Assembly: GCF_040545475.1 (NCBI RefSeq)
Contig: NZ_JBEPMA010000001.1
Location: forward strand, 124,001 to 188,000
Direction of reading: 5' to 3'
From: Peptoniphilus_A olsenii
GTDB lineage: Bacteria; Bacillota; Clostridia; Tissierellales; Peptoniphilaceae
DNA: 64,000 nt
The position numbers were made by a program, and so were the translations under genes. The notes below the pieces were generated by a model. That model saw nothing but the letters and a program-made list of their open reading frames with translations. It did no database searches and was not told the origin of the DNA. Each line of letters opens with the position of its first letter. Position 1 is the first letter of the stretch. Positions 18,294 through 27,919 of the stretch are shown piece after piece.

Positions 18294-18725
18294 ATGAAAG
18301 TAAAACTAATAAATAGAAGTGAACACCCTAATCCTTGTTATGAAACAAATGGGGCATCAGGAATAGATATTAGGGCCAATATTAGTGAGGATATAATACT
18401 TAAACCACTTGAAAGAAGATTAATACCTACTGGGGTTTTTTTAGAAATACCTGATGGTTATGAAGCACAAGTTAGAGCTAGGTCAGGTTTAGCGATTAAA
18501 AAGGGACTAAGCTTAGTAAATGGAATTGGCACTATCGACGCTGATTATAGAGGAGAAATAAAAGTTATAATTATTAATTTGAGTCAGAATGAAGCAATAA
18601 TACAAAATGGGGATAGAATAGCTCAAATAGTTTTTATGAAAATTGAAAGACCTGAAATTATAGAAGTAAATACTATAAGTGAAACTGAACGTGGTGATGG
18701 AGGTTTCGGTCATACTGGAATCTAA
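18294..18725 (+). CDS. dut: Deoxyuridine 5'-triphosphate nucleotidohydrolase (dUTPase)
   Basis: The enzyme hydrolyses dUTP to dUMP, keeping uracil out of DNA and supplying thymidylate synthesis. All five trimeric dUTPase motifs are visible: GASGIDIRANI, ARSGLAIKKGLSLVNG, GTIDADYRGEIKV, GDRIAQIVF and the C-terminal RGDGGFGHTG. Length 143 aa is standard. ATG 18294 follows AAAGGAG. Confidence 0.95.
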   Translation: MKVKLINRSEHPNPCYETNGASGIDIRANISEDIILKPLERRLIPTGVFLEIPDGYEAQVRARSGLAIKKGLSLVNGIGTIDADYRGEIKVIIINLSQNEAIIQNGDRIAQIVFMKIERPEIIEVNTISETERGDGGFGHTGI

Positions 18726-18731
18726 ACATTA

Positions 18732-18760
18732 TTGTTATAATTTTTTCTTATTGTTATAAT
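18732..18760 (+). promoter_or_regulatory. Promoter of ftsK, inside a 13-bp direct repeat
   Basis: TTGTTA (18732-18737) and TATAAT (18755-18760) are separated by 17 bases. The 13-base word TTATTGTTATAAT occurs twice, at 18729 and 18748, so each copy carries its own TATAAT with an upstream TG; tandem start sites are possible. Confidence 0.6.
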
Positions 18761-18780
18761 ATTAATGAGGTGCGATTTTA

Positions 18781-21105
18781 GTGAATAAAAAAAGAAATAC
18801 GAAAAAATCTAAAAATAAATTAAATCTATTTAATAAAAATACTAAAAAGAATGTCAATAAAAATATTGCTGAAATCTCTTCTAAAAAAGAAATGACTGGA
18901 CTCTTTTTAATGGTAATCGGTATTATATCATTCATCTCACTGTTTAGTCAAAAAATGGGAATAATAGGAAATTTAATTTATAGTTTGTTTTCAATTATAG
19001 CTGGAAGTGCAAATATATTGATCCCTCTTTTATTTATTTTCTGGGGAATATTATTTAATTTACCTTCTACAAAATTTCATATGAAAAGATACATAATTCC
19101 AACACTCATAATACTTTTATGTATTCTTATATTTTTAGATGGCTCAAAAGAAATAGATATGACTCTTATTGATAGAATAAATCGTTCTGCCGAATATTTA
19201 GATATAACAATAAGTGGTGGGGTTATTGGAGCTATTTTTGGCTTCTTTTGCTATAAGCTATTCGGGTCAATAGGGACATATTTGATTTTAATATGTGTAA
19301 TATTGTTTTCTCTTTATTTTATGCTTAGAACTAATATTGATCAAATTATAATATTTTTTGAACATGTTGGAGAATATATAGAAGATAAAAAATTATCTAT
19401 CAAAGACAAGAAAGCTCAATATGATATTATAAAACAAGAAAAAACAAAAAAACAATCTGAAGAACCTATTTTAATTGATAATGGTGTATCCACCGATAAT
19501 ATTGTAGTTAAAGATTACAATAACGAAGAATCATCAATGAATGAAGATACGCAAACAGAAAACAATAATTCTCAATCTGTAGAATTATTAGACCAAGAAA
19601 ATATAAAAGAAACTAATAATTTAAAAGATTCTATAAAAGAAGATATAGAAAAGCAAGAAAGATTAGCGCCATATATATATCCCGATATTGCTTTTTTAAA
19701 TTCTAATAGAAATAAAAAAAGTTTTTCAAAAGACCTAGTTCTCAATAATGGAAAAATTATAGAATCTACTATGCAAAATTTTGGTATTGAGTCAAAAATA
19801 GTAGCCATTAATAGAGGACCCGTTATCACTTCATATGAACTTAAGCCTGCTCCTGGAGTTAAGCTATCAAGAATTGTAAGCTTAAGTGATAATATAGCTA
19901 TGGCTTTGGCAAGTTCCGATTTAAGGATTGAAGCACCTATTCCAGGCAAAACTGTAGTTGGAATAGAAGTACCAAACAAAACAAAAGATATGGTTGGTCT
20001 TAGAGAAATAATTGAATCTAATGAATTTCAAGAATTAGATTCAAAATTACCTCTTACTTTAGGAAAAGATGTCGAAGGCAATATAATAGTTTCATCTCTT
20101 GAAGATATGCCTCACTTGTTAATAGCTGGGGCCACTGGGTCGGGTAAATCTGTATGTATAAATTCAATAATTACAAGCATTATATATAAATCTTCTCCTT
20201 CTGAGGTAAAATTGATGCTAATAGATCCTAAAATAGTTGAGTTAAGTGTATATAATGGAATACCTCATCTTTTGATTGATGTAGTTACTAATCCTAAGAA
20301 GGCTGCGTTTGCTCTAAACTGGGCTGTTGATGAAATGGAAAAAAGATATGAGGCTTTTGCTAAATATTCTGTAAGAGACTTGACTGGATTTAATGAAAAA
20401 ATGATAAAACTAGGAAAACCAGAAGAAAAAATGCCTAAAATATTAATTATAGTAGATGAATTAGCAGATTTAATGATGGTTGCATCTAAAGAAATCGAAG
20501 AATATATTGCAAGACTTGCCCAAAAAGCTAGAGCTGCAGGTATGCACTTAATTTTAGCTACTCAGCGACCATCTGTAGATGTAATAACAGGAACTATAAA
20601 GGCAAATATTCCTTCTAGAATCGCTTTTTCTGTAACTTCATCAGTAGATTCAAGGACTATTTTGGACATGGGCGGAGCTGAAAAATTACTTGGCAAAGGC
20701 GATATGCTATTTTATCCTGTAAAGTACCCTAAGCCAAAAAGAATTCAAGGGACCATGATTACAGATGCTGAAGTTGAGCGAGTTGTTGATTTTGTAAAAG
20801 ATAATAACGCAGTTAATAAAAAAATAGAATCTAAAATTGAAAAAGCTATTCAAAATAAAAAAACTGATATATCTAATCAAACGGATGAACTTTTTAAAGA
20901 TGCAGTTGAATTAGTATTAGAAGACGAACAAGCTTCAATTTCTTATTTACAAAGAAAATTAAGGATTGGGTATTCCCGTGCTGGAAGAATTGTAGATCAA
21001 ATGGAAGAATTTGGTATTATTGGACCTCATGAAGGCTCAAAACCGCGTAAACTATTAATGACAAAAGATGAAATTCAAAAAATATTGGGGGAGCAAAATG
21101 AATAA
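18781..21105 (+). CDS. ftsK: DNA translocase FtsK/SpoIIIE
   Basis: This septal DNA pump clears chromosome termini at division. The 774-residue protein has a basic N-terminus, four predicted membrane helices (about 38-195), an acidic Asn/Glu linker, a RecA-like motor with Walker A GATGSGKS and Walker B LIIVDELADL, and a C-terminal winged-helix gamma domain that reads DNA polarity sequences (SISYLQRKLRIGYSRAGR). Start is GTG 18781 after GAGGTG. It overlaps rimO by eight bases. Confidence 0.95.
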   Translation: MNKKRNTKKSKNKLNLFNKNTKKNVNKNIAEISSKKEMTGLFLMVIGIISFISLFSQKMGIIGNLIYSLFSIIAGSANILIPLLFIFWGILFNLPSTKFHMKRYIIPTLIILLCILIFLDGSKEIDMTLIDRINRSAEYLDITISGGVIGAIFGFFCYKLFGSIGTYLILICVILFSLYFMLRTNIDQIIIFFEHVGEYIEDKKLSIKDKKAQYDIIKQEKTKKQSEEPILIDNGVSTDNIVVKDYNNEESSMNEDTQTENNNSQSVELLDQENIKETNNLKDSIKEDIEKQERLAPYIYPDIAFLNSNRNKKSFSKDLVLNNGKIIESTMQNFGIESKIVAINRGPVITSYELKPAPGVKLSRIVSLSDNIAMALASSDLRIEAPIPGKTVVGIEVPNKTKDMVGLREIIESNEFQELDSKLPLTLGKDVEGNIIVSSLEDMPHLLIAGATGSGKSVCINSIITSIIYKSSPSEVKLMLIDPKIVELSVYNGIPHLLIDVVTNPKKAAFALNWAVDEMEKRYEAFAKYSVRDLTGFNEKMIKLGKPEEKMPKILIIVDELADLMMVASKEIEEYIARLAQKARAAGMHLILATQRPSVDVITGTIKANIPSRIAFSVTSSVDSRTILDMGGAEKLLGKGDMLFYPVKYPKPKRIQGTMITDAEVERVVDFVKDNNAVNKKIESKIEKAIQNKKTDISNQTDELFKDAVELVLEDEQASISYLQRKLRIGYSRAGRIVDQMEEFGIIGPHEGSKPRKLLMTKDEIQKILGEQNE

Positions 21106-22414
21106 AATCTATATCGTAACTTTAGGTTGTTCGAAAAATGATGTAGATACTACACTTATGTATTCGATTCTAGATAGAGATAAATATGTTATTACAAATA
21201 ATGTAAATGAGGCCGATATAATTATAATAAATACTTGTGGTTTTATAGCTGCAGCTAAAGAGGAATCAATAGATACAATACTAGAATGTGTTGAATATAA
21301 GAAAAACGGAATATGTAAAAAAATTCTACTTTCTGGTTGTATGGCACAAAGATATCCAGAAGAATTACTAAAAGAAATTCCAGAGGTTGATGGAATAATT
21401 GGTACTGGTAATATTAGTTATATAAATGAATTATTAGACTCAACACTTGCTGGTAATAAAGTTATAAAAACTGATAATTTAAATAGTGATTATATTGAAG
21501 GTATTAGAAAGAAAAATGTACAAGTAACAGAATATGTAAAAATTTCTGAAGGCTGTAATAACAATTGTTCTTATTGTATAATTCCTCAACTTAGAGGAAT
21601 TAACAGATCTAGAAAAATCGAGGATATTTTTGATGAAGTTATGTATTTAGTTCAAAATGGAACTCGTGAAATTATATTGATTGCTCAAAATACGACAGAT
21701 TATGGGATTGATTTATATTCTAAATTCTCATTACCAAAATTAATTAAAGAATTATCAAAAATTGAAGATTTAAAATGGATTAGAATTTTATATTTATATC
21801 CTGACCATTTTGATGATGAATTAATCAATGAATTTGTTAATAATGATAAACTATTAAAATATGTTGATATACCACTTCAGCACGTATCTAATAATATACT
21901 AAATAAAATGAACAGAAAAACGAATAAAAATGATATTGTTAATTTGATTAATAAATTAAGAGCAAAAGTTAAAGATATTATTATTAGAACTACTTTTATC
22001 GTCGGATTTCCAGGAGAAACTGAAGAAGATTTTAATGAATTAGTAGAATTCATTAAATCATTTGAATTTGATAAATTAGGTGTATTTGCTTATTCTCGAG
22101 AAGAAGATACACCTGCTTCTTCGTTAAGCGTTCAAATCGATGAAAATATCAAAGAGTTAAGACGCAATAAAATTATGCAAGAACAAAGTTTAATATCTGC
22201 CAAACGCTTAGAATCTCTACGCGATAAAACTTTTGAAACTATTGTAGAAGAAAAAATAGATAAAAATACTTATTCTGGCAGAACTTATATGGATGCTCCC
22301 GAGATAGACGGAATAGTATATATAAATTCTAATATTGCTCTTGAAAATGGGGAATTTGTTCAGGTGAAAATAAAAGATAGTTTAAATTATGATTTAATAG
22401 GTGATGCAAAATGA
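21098..22414 (+). CDS. rimO: Ribosomal protein S12 methylthiotransferase
   Basis: RimO adds a methylthio group to an Asp of ribosomal protein S12 using radical SAM chemistry and two 4Fe-4S clusters. The N-terminal UPF0004 domain starts VTLGCSKNDVDT, the radical SAM cysteines are CNNNCSYC, and a C-terminal TRAM domain is present. An in-frame ATG at 21068 lies inside ftsK; ATG 21098 follows GGGGGAG and begins the protein in the normal place (438 aa). MiaB, its paralogue, is less likely because the first motif and pgsA/cinA context match RimO. Confidence 0.9.
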   Translation: MNKIYIVTLGCSKNDVDTTLMYSILDRDKYVITNNVNEADIIIINTCGFIAAAKEESIDTILECVEYKKNGICKKILLSGCMAQRYPEELLKEIPEVDGIIGTGNISYINELLDSTLAGNKVIKTDNLNSDYIEGIRKKNVQVTEYVKISEGCNNNCSYCIIPQLRGINRSRKIEDIFDEVMYLVQNGTREIILIAQNTTDYGIDLYSKFSLPKLIKELSKIEDLKWIRILYLYPDHFDDELINEFVNNDKLLKYVDIPLQHVSNNILNKMNRKTNKNDIVNLINKLRAKVKDIIIRTTFIVGFPGETEEDFNELVEFIKSFEFDKLGVFAYSREEDTPASSLSVQIDENIKELRRNKIMQEQSLISAKRLESLRDKTFETIVEEKIDKNTYSGRTYMDAPEIDGIVYINSNIALENGEFVQVKIKDSLNYDLIGDAK

Positions 22415-22944
22415 ATACTCCAAACAAATTAACACTAGTAAGAACATTAATGGTACCAATTTTTGTTATTTTCATGTATCAAGATTTTAGTTCTGCTAGA
22501 TTAATTGCTACAGTAATATTTTCTGTAGCTTCATTTACTGATTTTTTAGATGGCTATATAGCCCGAAAAAATAACTTGGTTACAAATTTTGGTAAATTTG
22601 CAGATCCCTTAGCAGATAAAATACTAGTGTGTTCAGCTTTAATTTTACTAGCTAGTGTTAATGAAATTCCAGCATGGATGGTTATTGTTATAATTGCTAG
22701 AGAATTTACGATTACTGGCTTTAGAACTATAGCTGCTTCTGATAATATTACAATAGCAGCTAGTCCTTTGGGTAAATTCAAAACAATAACACAATTAATT
22801 TCTTTAATTCTATTGTTGACAAATATAGAATTTTTAAAAGCGCCAGGGATAATAATTTTCTATTTAGCAACTTTTTTTACTGTTGTATCTGGCATTGACT
22901 ACATTATAAAGAATAAAAGTGTTCTTGATTTAAAGAATATCTAG
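22411..22944 (+). CDS. pgsA: CDP-diacylglycerol-glycerol-3-phosphate 3-phosphatidyltransferase
   Basis: This membrane enzyme forms phosphatidylglycerol phosphate from CDP-diacylglycerol. The CDP-alcohol phosphotransferase signature is complete: DG in FLDGYIAR, then GKFADPLADK with both aspartates. The protein has 177 residues and about four to five membrane helices. It overlaps rimO by four bases and precedes cinA, the common rimO-pgsA-cinA-recA order. Confidence 0.94.
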   Translation: MNTPNKLTLVRTLMVPIFVIFMYQDFSSARLIATVIFSVASFTDFLDGYIARKNNLVTNFGKFADPLADKILVCSALILLASVNEIPAWMVIVIIAREFTITGFRTIAASDNITIAASPLGKFKTITQLISLILLLTNIEFLKAPGIIIFYLATFFTVVSGIDYIIKNKSVLDLKNI

Positions 22945-22952
22945 GTGAAAAT

Positions 22953-24179
22953 ATGAAAGCAGCTATTATAACAATCGGTAAAGAACTTTTGATAGGTTCC
23001 ATATTGAATTCTAATTCAAAATATATTTCTGCAAAACTAACTGATTTAGGTGTAGAAGTTTTAAAACAAGTTTCCTTAGATGATAATATGGAAGATATAC
23101 TTGAGGAATTGAAAACAGACTCAAAAAAATTTGATTTAATTATTTTAATTGGCGGTCTTGGTCCTACTAATGATGATATAACTAGGGAAAGTCTTGCTAA
23201 ATTTTTAGATAAAAAAATATATTTAGACCAAACAGAAAAAAAATTAATGGAAAAAAGGTTTTTAAATAATTCAAGTAAAATGACATCTAATAATCTCAAA
23301 CAAATTTGTTTAATTGAAGGATCGACAAAATTAAATAATGATTGGGGAGTGGCTTTAGGGGAATTAATAGAGTACGAAGATACAACGTATATTCTCTTAC
23401 CAGGGCCACCTAACGAGATGGAACCAATGGTAGATAAATTTATACCAAATATCATTAATTCAACAGACAAAATAATAATTAAATCACTAGATGTCATAGG
23501 TTTAGGTGAATCTAAAGTAGAAGATACTATCAGAAGATTGAATATAGAAAAAGATAATATTTCAATAAATACTTTTGCTCATCAAGGATTTACTGAAATT
23601 AAAATCATTGGAATTAGTCAAAATTCAGAAAATATTATTCTTGATATTGATACCATTATTGACAAATTGTATACTGAGTTTTCAGAACATATATATTCAG
23701 AAAAAAATGTAGAGGTATCTCAAATTTTAGTTTCAGTTTTAAAAAAGAATAAATTAAAAATATCCTTTGCTGAGTCTATAACTGGAGGAATGTTAGCATC
23801 TTCAATAACTGATATAGGCGGTGCCGCTGAGATTATGGACTCATCATATGTGACATATTCAAATGATTCAAAAATACAAAATCTTGATGTTAACCCAAAA
23901 ACTCTGTCTAAATATGGTGCAATTAGTCAGCAGACAGCACTAGAAATGGCAAGAGGGTTAAAAAAACGCACAGGTACTGACATAGCTATTTCTACAACAG
24001 GTGAAGCTGGACCTAAACCTTCAGAAACAGATGTAGGAAATGTTTATAGTTGTATATATTTTGATGAAGATAAATATTTTTTAAAACATTATTTTTTCAA
24101 CGGAGATAGAAATAAAATACGTAATAGGACTGTAAATTCAGTATTATCACAGTTATTGTATGTATTAAATAAAAAATAA
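22953..24179 (+). CDS. cinA: CinA family protein (competence/damage-inducible; NMN amidohydrolase-like)
   Basis: The N-terminal molybdopterin-binding-like domain (TIGKELLIGSILNSNS; GGLGPTNDD) is followed by a C-terminal CinA domain (AESITGGMLASSI). In other bacteria CinA is co-expressed with recA during competence and its C-terminal domain deamidates NMN. The 408-residue length is full. It lies 13 bases before recA, so both are probably on one message, relevant because this window also contains a DNA-uptake gene block. Confidence 0.92.
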   Translation: MKAAIITIGKELLIGSILNSNSKYISAKLTDLGVEVLKQVSLDDNMEDILEELKTDSKKFDLIILIGGLGPTNDDITRESLAKFLDKKIYLDQTEKKLMEKRFLNNSSKMTSNNLKQICLIEGSTKLNNDWGVALGELIEYEDTTYILLPGPPNEMEPMVDKFIPNIINSTDKIIIKSLDVIGLGESKVEDTIRRLNIEKDNISINTFAHQGFTEIKIIGISQNSENIILDIDTIIDKLYTEFSEHIYSEKNVEVSQILVSVLKKNKLKISFAESITGGMLASSITDIGGAAEIMDSSYVTYSNDSKIQNLDVNPKTLSKYGAISQQTALEMARGLKKRTGTDIAISTTGEAGPKPSETDVGNVYSCIYFDEDKYFLKHYFFNGDRNKIRNRTVNSVLSQLLYVLNKK

Positions 24180-24192
24180 AAGGAGTTAGCAA

Positions 24193-25209
24193 ATGAAAGA
24201 AGTTAACGGCAAACAAGAAGCATTAAAAAACGTGTTAAATCAAATTGAAAAACAATTCGGAGAAGGTGCAGTTATGCGTCTTGGCGAAGATGCTAAACTT
24301 GATATAGAATCAACACCAACTGGTTCATTAGCACTTGATTTAGCATTGGGAATTGGTGGTATTCCTAAAGGAAGAATAATTGAAGTATATGGTCCAGAAT
24401 CTTCTGGAAAAACAACACTAACTCTTCATATGTTAGCAGAAGTGCAAAGAGGAGGCGGAACTGGAGCTTTTATAGATGCTGAACACGCTTTAGATGCTGG
24501 ATATGCAAAAAAATTAGGTGTTGATGTAGAAAACTTAATTATTTCACAACCTGATACTGGTGAACAAGCTTTAGAGATAACGGAAGCATTAGTTAGATCT
24601 AATGCTGTCGATTTAATCATAATTGATTCAGTGGCTGCACTAGTTCCAAAAGCTGAAATTGATGGCGAAATGGGGGCTGCACAAATCGGTCTTCAAGCTA
24701 GGTTAATGTCACAAGCACTCAGAAAACTAACAGGTGCTATTAATAAGTCAAAAACATCTGTAGTTTTTATTAATCAACTTAGAGAAAAAGTCGGAATTAT
24801 GTTTGGTAATCCTGAAACTACAACTGGGGGAAGAGCTTTAAAATTTTATTCTACTGTCAGATTAGATATTAGAAAAACTGAAAACATCAAAAAAGGTGAT
24901 GAAATTATAGGTAATAGAGTAAGAGTAAAAGTTGTTAAAAATAAAGTTGCACCTCCTTTCAAACAGGCTGAATTTGACATTATGTACGGTGAAGGTATCT
25001 CTAAAGTTGGTAATATACTTGATGTTGCTGCTGATGCAGATATTGTCAAAAAAGCTGGTGCATGGTATTCTTATGGTGAATATAAACTAGGTCAAGGAAG
25101 AGAAAAGGCTAAAGAATTCTTGGAAGAGAACTCTCAAATACTTTCAGAAATTGAAGAAAAAGTAAGAGTAGAATTTAATCTAATTGATGAAGATGACACA
25201 AAAGATTAA
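24193..25209 (+). CDS. recA: Recombinase RecA
   Basis: RecA forms filaments on single-stranded DNA for strand exchange and stimulates LexA self-cleavage. Walker A GPESSGKTT, the IDAEHALD region, Walker B LIIIDSVAAL and the L2-loop region TTTGGRALKFYS are intact; there is no intein. Length is 338 aa and the ribosome site is AAAGGAG. I find no LexA-box-like palindrome in the 150 bases upstream, so transcription may come from promoters further up the ftsK-cinA unit. The next genes encode an Mre11/Rad50-like complex. Confidence 0.97.
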   Translation: MKEVNGKQEALKNVLNQIEKQFGEGAVMRLGEDAKLDIESTPTGSLALDLALGIGGIPKGRIIEVYGPESSGKTTLTLHMLAEVQRGGGTGAFIDAEHALDAGYAKKLGVDVENLIISQPDTGEQALEITEALVRSNAVDLIIIDSVAALVPKAEIDGEMGAAQIGLQARLMSQALRKLTGAINKSKTSVVFINQLREKVGIMFGNPETTTGGRALKFYSTVRLDIRKTENIKKGDEIIGNRVRVKVVKNKVAPPFKQAEFDIMYGEGISKVGNILDVAADADIVKKAGAWYSYGEYKLGQGREKAKEFLEENSQILSEIEEKVRVEFNLIDEDDTKD

Positions 25210-25229
25210 TATTTTAGAACAATATTAAT
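25205..25229 (+). repeat. Inverted repeat between recA and the nuclease cassette
   Basis: ATTAATATT and AATATTAAT form a perfect 9-bp stem with a 7-base loop. No T-run follows, so it is not an obvious terminator, and recA transcripts may continue into the downstream genes. It could instead protect or punctuate the mRNA. Confidence 0.5.
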
Positions 25230-25251
25230 AAATATATTGGAATGTGATTAA

Positions 25252-26232
25252 TTGAAAATATTATATTTTACTGATACTCATATAAGAGGAACTAATCCTA
25301 AAAACCGATTAGATAATTATTATGAAACTTTAAAAATTAAATTTAATGAAATAAAAGAAATTATAGATAATGAAAAAATTGATTATGTTTTGCACGGAGG
25401 AGACTTATTTGATAGACCAGATGTGTCTGTAAGTATTGTTTCTGAATTTGCAAATATATTCCAAAGTTTTAATGCTCCAGTTTATATTATTAGTGGAAAT
25501 CATGATATTTTTGGACATAACCCTGATACTTTAAATAGAACTATGTTGGGTCTACTTTGCAATATTGGAGTGCTTAATTTAGTAAATAACAAAAAAATTA
25601 TATTAAATAAAGATGTTAGAGTTCAATTAACTGGATCTCCTTATATTTACTCTATCGATGAAAATAATAATACAGACAATTATATAGTTAAAGAAGTGGA
25701 TTCATCATGTAAATACGCCATTCATATGACACATGGCTTCTTAATAGATAAACCATTTATTAAAGAAGTCCCTCATACTTTAGTAGAAGATATTATATCA
25801 ACAAAAGCAGATATCACTTTAGCTGGTCATTATCACTATGGATTTAAGACTATTTTTAAAGATGGGAAATATTTTATTAATCCAGGTGCTTTAATTAGAA
25901 TTTCTAATAGTATGGCAGAAATAAATAGAATGCCGAAAGTAAACATAATTGAATTAACTAAAGACACTGTGGAAGTACTTGACTATTATTTGAAAACAGC
26001 TCGTCCTGGGGCTGAAATAATGGATAGGTCTGAGATAGAAAGACACAAATTTAAAGGTATAAAAATAGCAGAATTTAAAGAAATTATTGACTCATCTATA
26101 AATCTGAAAAATCTAGATATTTTTGAACTACTTTTGAAAATATCTAGGGATAATAATATCAATGAAGATGTGAAAAAAGAGGCTTTAAAAAGAATAGAAC
26201 AAGCGCAAATAGACGGAGCTGATATACATTGA
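25252..26232 (+). CDS. Mre11/SbcD-like metallophosphoesterase
   Basis: The protein has all calcineurin-like phosphoesterase motifs in Mre11/SbcD order: DTH at residues 8-10, GGDLFD, SGNHD, a His in MTHGF and the terminal AGHYHYG pair. At 326 residues it is shorter than typical SbcD (about 400) and lacks an obvious long capping domain, but keeps a C-terminal helical part that could bind the ATPase coiled coil. Start is TTG 25252 with only a weak ribosome site. It overlaps the Rad50-like N-half gene by four bases (TTGA), so I infer that the two work as a nuclease complex on DNA ends. Confidence 0.85.
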   Translation: MKILYFTDTHIRGTNPKNRLDNYYETLKIKFNEIKEIIDNEKIDYVLHGGDLFDRPDVSVSIVSEFANIFQSFNAPVYIISGNHDIFGHNPDTLNRTMLGLLCNIGVLNLVNNKKIILNKDVRVQLTGSPYIYSIDENNNTDNYIVKEVDSSCKYAIHMTHGFLIDKPFIKEVPHTLVEDIISTKADITLAGHYHYGFKTIFKDGKYFINPGALIRISNSMAEINRMPKVNIIELTKDTVEVLDYYLKTARPGAEIMDRSEIERHKFKGIKIAEFKEIIDSSINLKNLDIFELLLKISRDNNINEDVKKEALKRIEQAQIDGADIH

Positions 26233-27680
26233 TATATATTGAGAAACTAGAACTGAAAAATTTTCAATCACATTATTATACCGAAATTAATTTCGATAGA
26301 GGTTTAAATGTTATACTAGGTAATTCCGATTCTGGTAAAACAGCTATCATAAGGGCAATTCGTTGGGCTTTATACAATGACCCCAGAGGAGATTATTTTA
26401 TTAGGCAAGGTGAAAGAGATGTATCTGTGAAAATTACTTTCTCCAATGGAGGATTTTTAGAAAGATACAGAACTCCTTCTAAAAATGGCTATTATATAAA
26501 AAAACCAAATGGAGAAGAAGAGCGTTTTGAAAATTTTGGTAATACAATACCTAAAGAAGTTACAGAACTTACAAATATATATGAAGTTACAATTGAGAAA
26601 AATAAAAACTCTATATTAAATATTTCTGCTCAACTTGAAGGTCCTTTTTTATTAAACGAATCCCCATCTACAAGAGCTGCTGCAATAGGTAGATTAATAG
26701 GCGTTAACTATATAGATGATGCTTTAAGAAATGTACGACGAGATAATTTACGATTAAATTCTGATATAACTAATTTAAATGATGAATCCCAAAGACTTAA
26801 AGAAGAACTCAAAAAATATGAATATTTGGAATCTTATAAAGATATCTACAAAACTCTAAAGTCTTATAGGGAAAGAATTGAGAACTTGCAAAATAAAAGA
26901 ATTAAATTAAAAGAATATGCAATTAATTTGTCTGATATTAACCAAAAAATTGATTCTACTTTAAAAGAACTTAAAAAATATAAATCCATTCATAAATTAG
27001 AAAAATATGCTTTTTCTTTAGAAAAATATATTTATAACCATATAAAATTAAAAAATTTAAATATAAAACAAACTTCTATAAATGAAGAGATAGAAAATTT
27101 ACAAATACAACTAAAAAGCTTAAAAGATATTAAGATATGTAATAAATATAAAAATATTATAAGTGAAAAATCGTATTTATTAAATAGGTATGAAATATTA
27201 AGTAATAGATATAAAAGTTTAATTATCGAATTTAAAAAAATACATGCTATATCCCATTATTATTCAAATATAAAAGAATCACAAGATATAATTGAGGTAG
27301 CTCAGTCTAAAATAGATAAAATTAAACTAATAAATAGTTATAATATTTCTTATAAAGATAATAAAAAGTCTTTAAATATAGGCAATAATTATTACAATAA
27401 TTTTAAACATTTAGATGAGCTTTTTATATTAGTTGATAATAAACTACTATATTTAAATAATAAATATAATTATTTAACTTCAATTAAAGAACGCATTGAA
27501 CCTGTTAATTATGAAATTAATGAGATTAAAAATAATTTAAATATATGTAAAGATAGAATTAAGAAATTTGCTGATGAATACGAAAAAATTATTATCGAGA
27601 GTCATGTATGTCCATTTTGTTACAGGGAAATAACCAAAGAATCTTTAGATCACATAAAATATCACTTAAGGAATGATTAA
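26229..27680 (+). CDS. Rad50/SbcC-like ATPase, N-terminal half (split gene product)
   Basis: The first 190 residues form the N-lobe of an SMC/Rad50 ATPase: an ELKNFQSH start, Walker A GNSDSGKT at 31-38 and a Q-loop-like segment around SAQLEGPFLLNES. About 270 residues of coiled coil follow. The protein ends 20 residues after CPFC, a motif like the Rad50 zinc hook; with downstream histidines it also fits C-x2-C-x10-H-x3-H. There is no signature motif or Walker B; those are in the separate protein at 27920. The start is a TTG overlapping the phosphoesterase stop. A complete Rad50 would continue through the hook, so this protein must pair with a partner to hydrolyse ATP. Confidence 0.8.
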   Translation: MIYIEKLELKNFQSHYYTEINFDRGLNVILGNSDSGKTAIIRAIRWALYNDPRGDYFIRQGERDVSVKITFSNGGFLERYRTPSKNGYYIKKPNGEEERFENFGNTIPKEVTELTNIYEVTIEKNKNSILNISAQLEGPFLLNESPSTRAAAIGRLIGVNYIDDALRNVRRDNLRLNSDITNLNDESQRLKEELKKYEYLESYKDIYKTLKSYRERIENLQNKRIKLKEYAINLSDINQKIDSTLKELKKYKSIHKLEKYAFSLEKYIYNHIKLKNLNIKQTSINEEIENLQIQLKSLKDIKICNKYKNIISEKSYLLNRYEILSNRYKSLIIEFKKIHAISHYYSNIKESQDIIEVAQSKIDKIKLINSYNISYKDNKKSLNIGNNYYNNFKHLDELFILVDNKLLYLNNKYNYLTSIKERIEPVNYEINEIKNNLNICKDRIKKFADEYEKIIIESHVCPFCYREITKESLDHIKYHLRND

Positions 27681-27681
27681 A

Positions 27682-27915
27682 ATGAAATATGAAGAACAAT
27701 TAAATGACTTAAAAGAAAGACTGGATAAAGCAAAAAATTTAAAATATAAAGCTGAAGCTAGATTAGAACAACTAAACATACAAAAAAAAGAGCTTTTAGA
27801 AGAGCTATCTAAAGAGGGAGTAGAACCTGACCAATTAGATGAAGAAATTAATAAACTATCTAATGAAATTGAGGAATTATTTAAAAAGGCAGAAGATTTA
27901 ATGCCAAGGTTGTGA
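27682..27915 (+). CDS. Small coiled-coil protein within the split Rad50 cassette
   Basis: This 77-residue protein is almost entirely charged heptad-like coiled coil (EEQLNDLKERLDKAKNLKYK, then further Leu/Glu/Lys repeats) and ends in LMPRL. ATG 27682 lies nine bases after AAGGA; an in-frame ATG at 27673 is too close to that site. I recognise no family. It begins at the stop of the N-half gene and ends four bases before the C-half gene. It may bridge the two halves of the ATPase coiled coil, but that is inference from position and composition only. Confidence 0.7.
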   Translation: MKYEEQLNDLKERLDKAKNLKYKAEARLEQLNIQKKELLEELSKEGVEPDQLDEEINKLSNEIEELFKKAEDLMPRL

Positions 27916-27919
27916 TTTA

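Noticed and set aside
22904..23497. 197-codon - strand frame across pgsA and cinA
   Set aside because: It crosses two intact conserved genes on the other strand and has no start signal.
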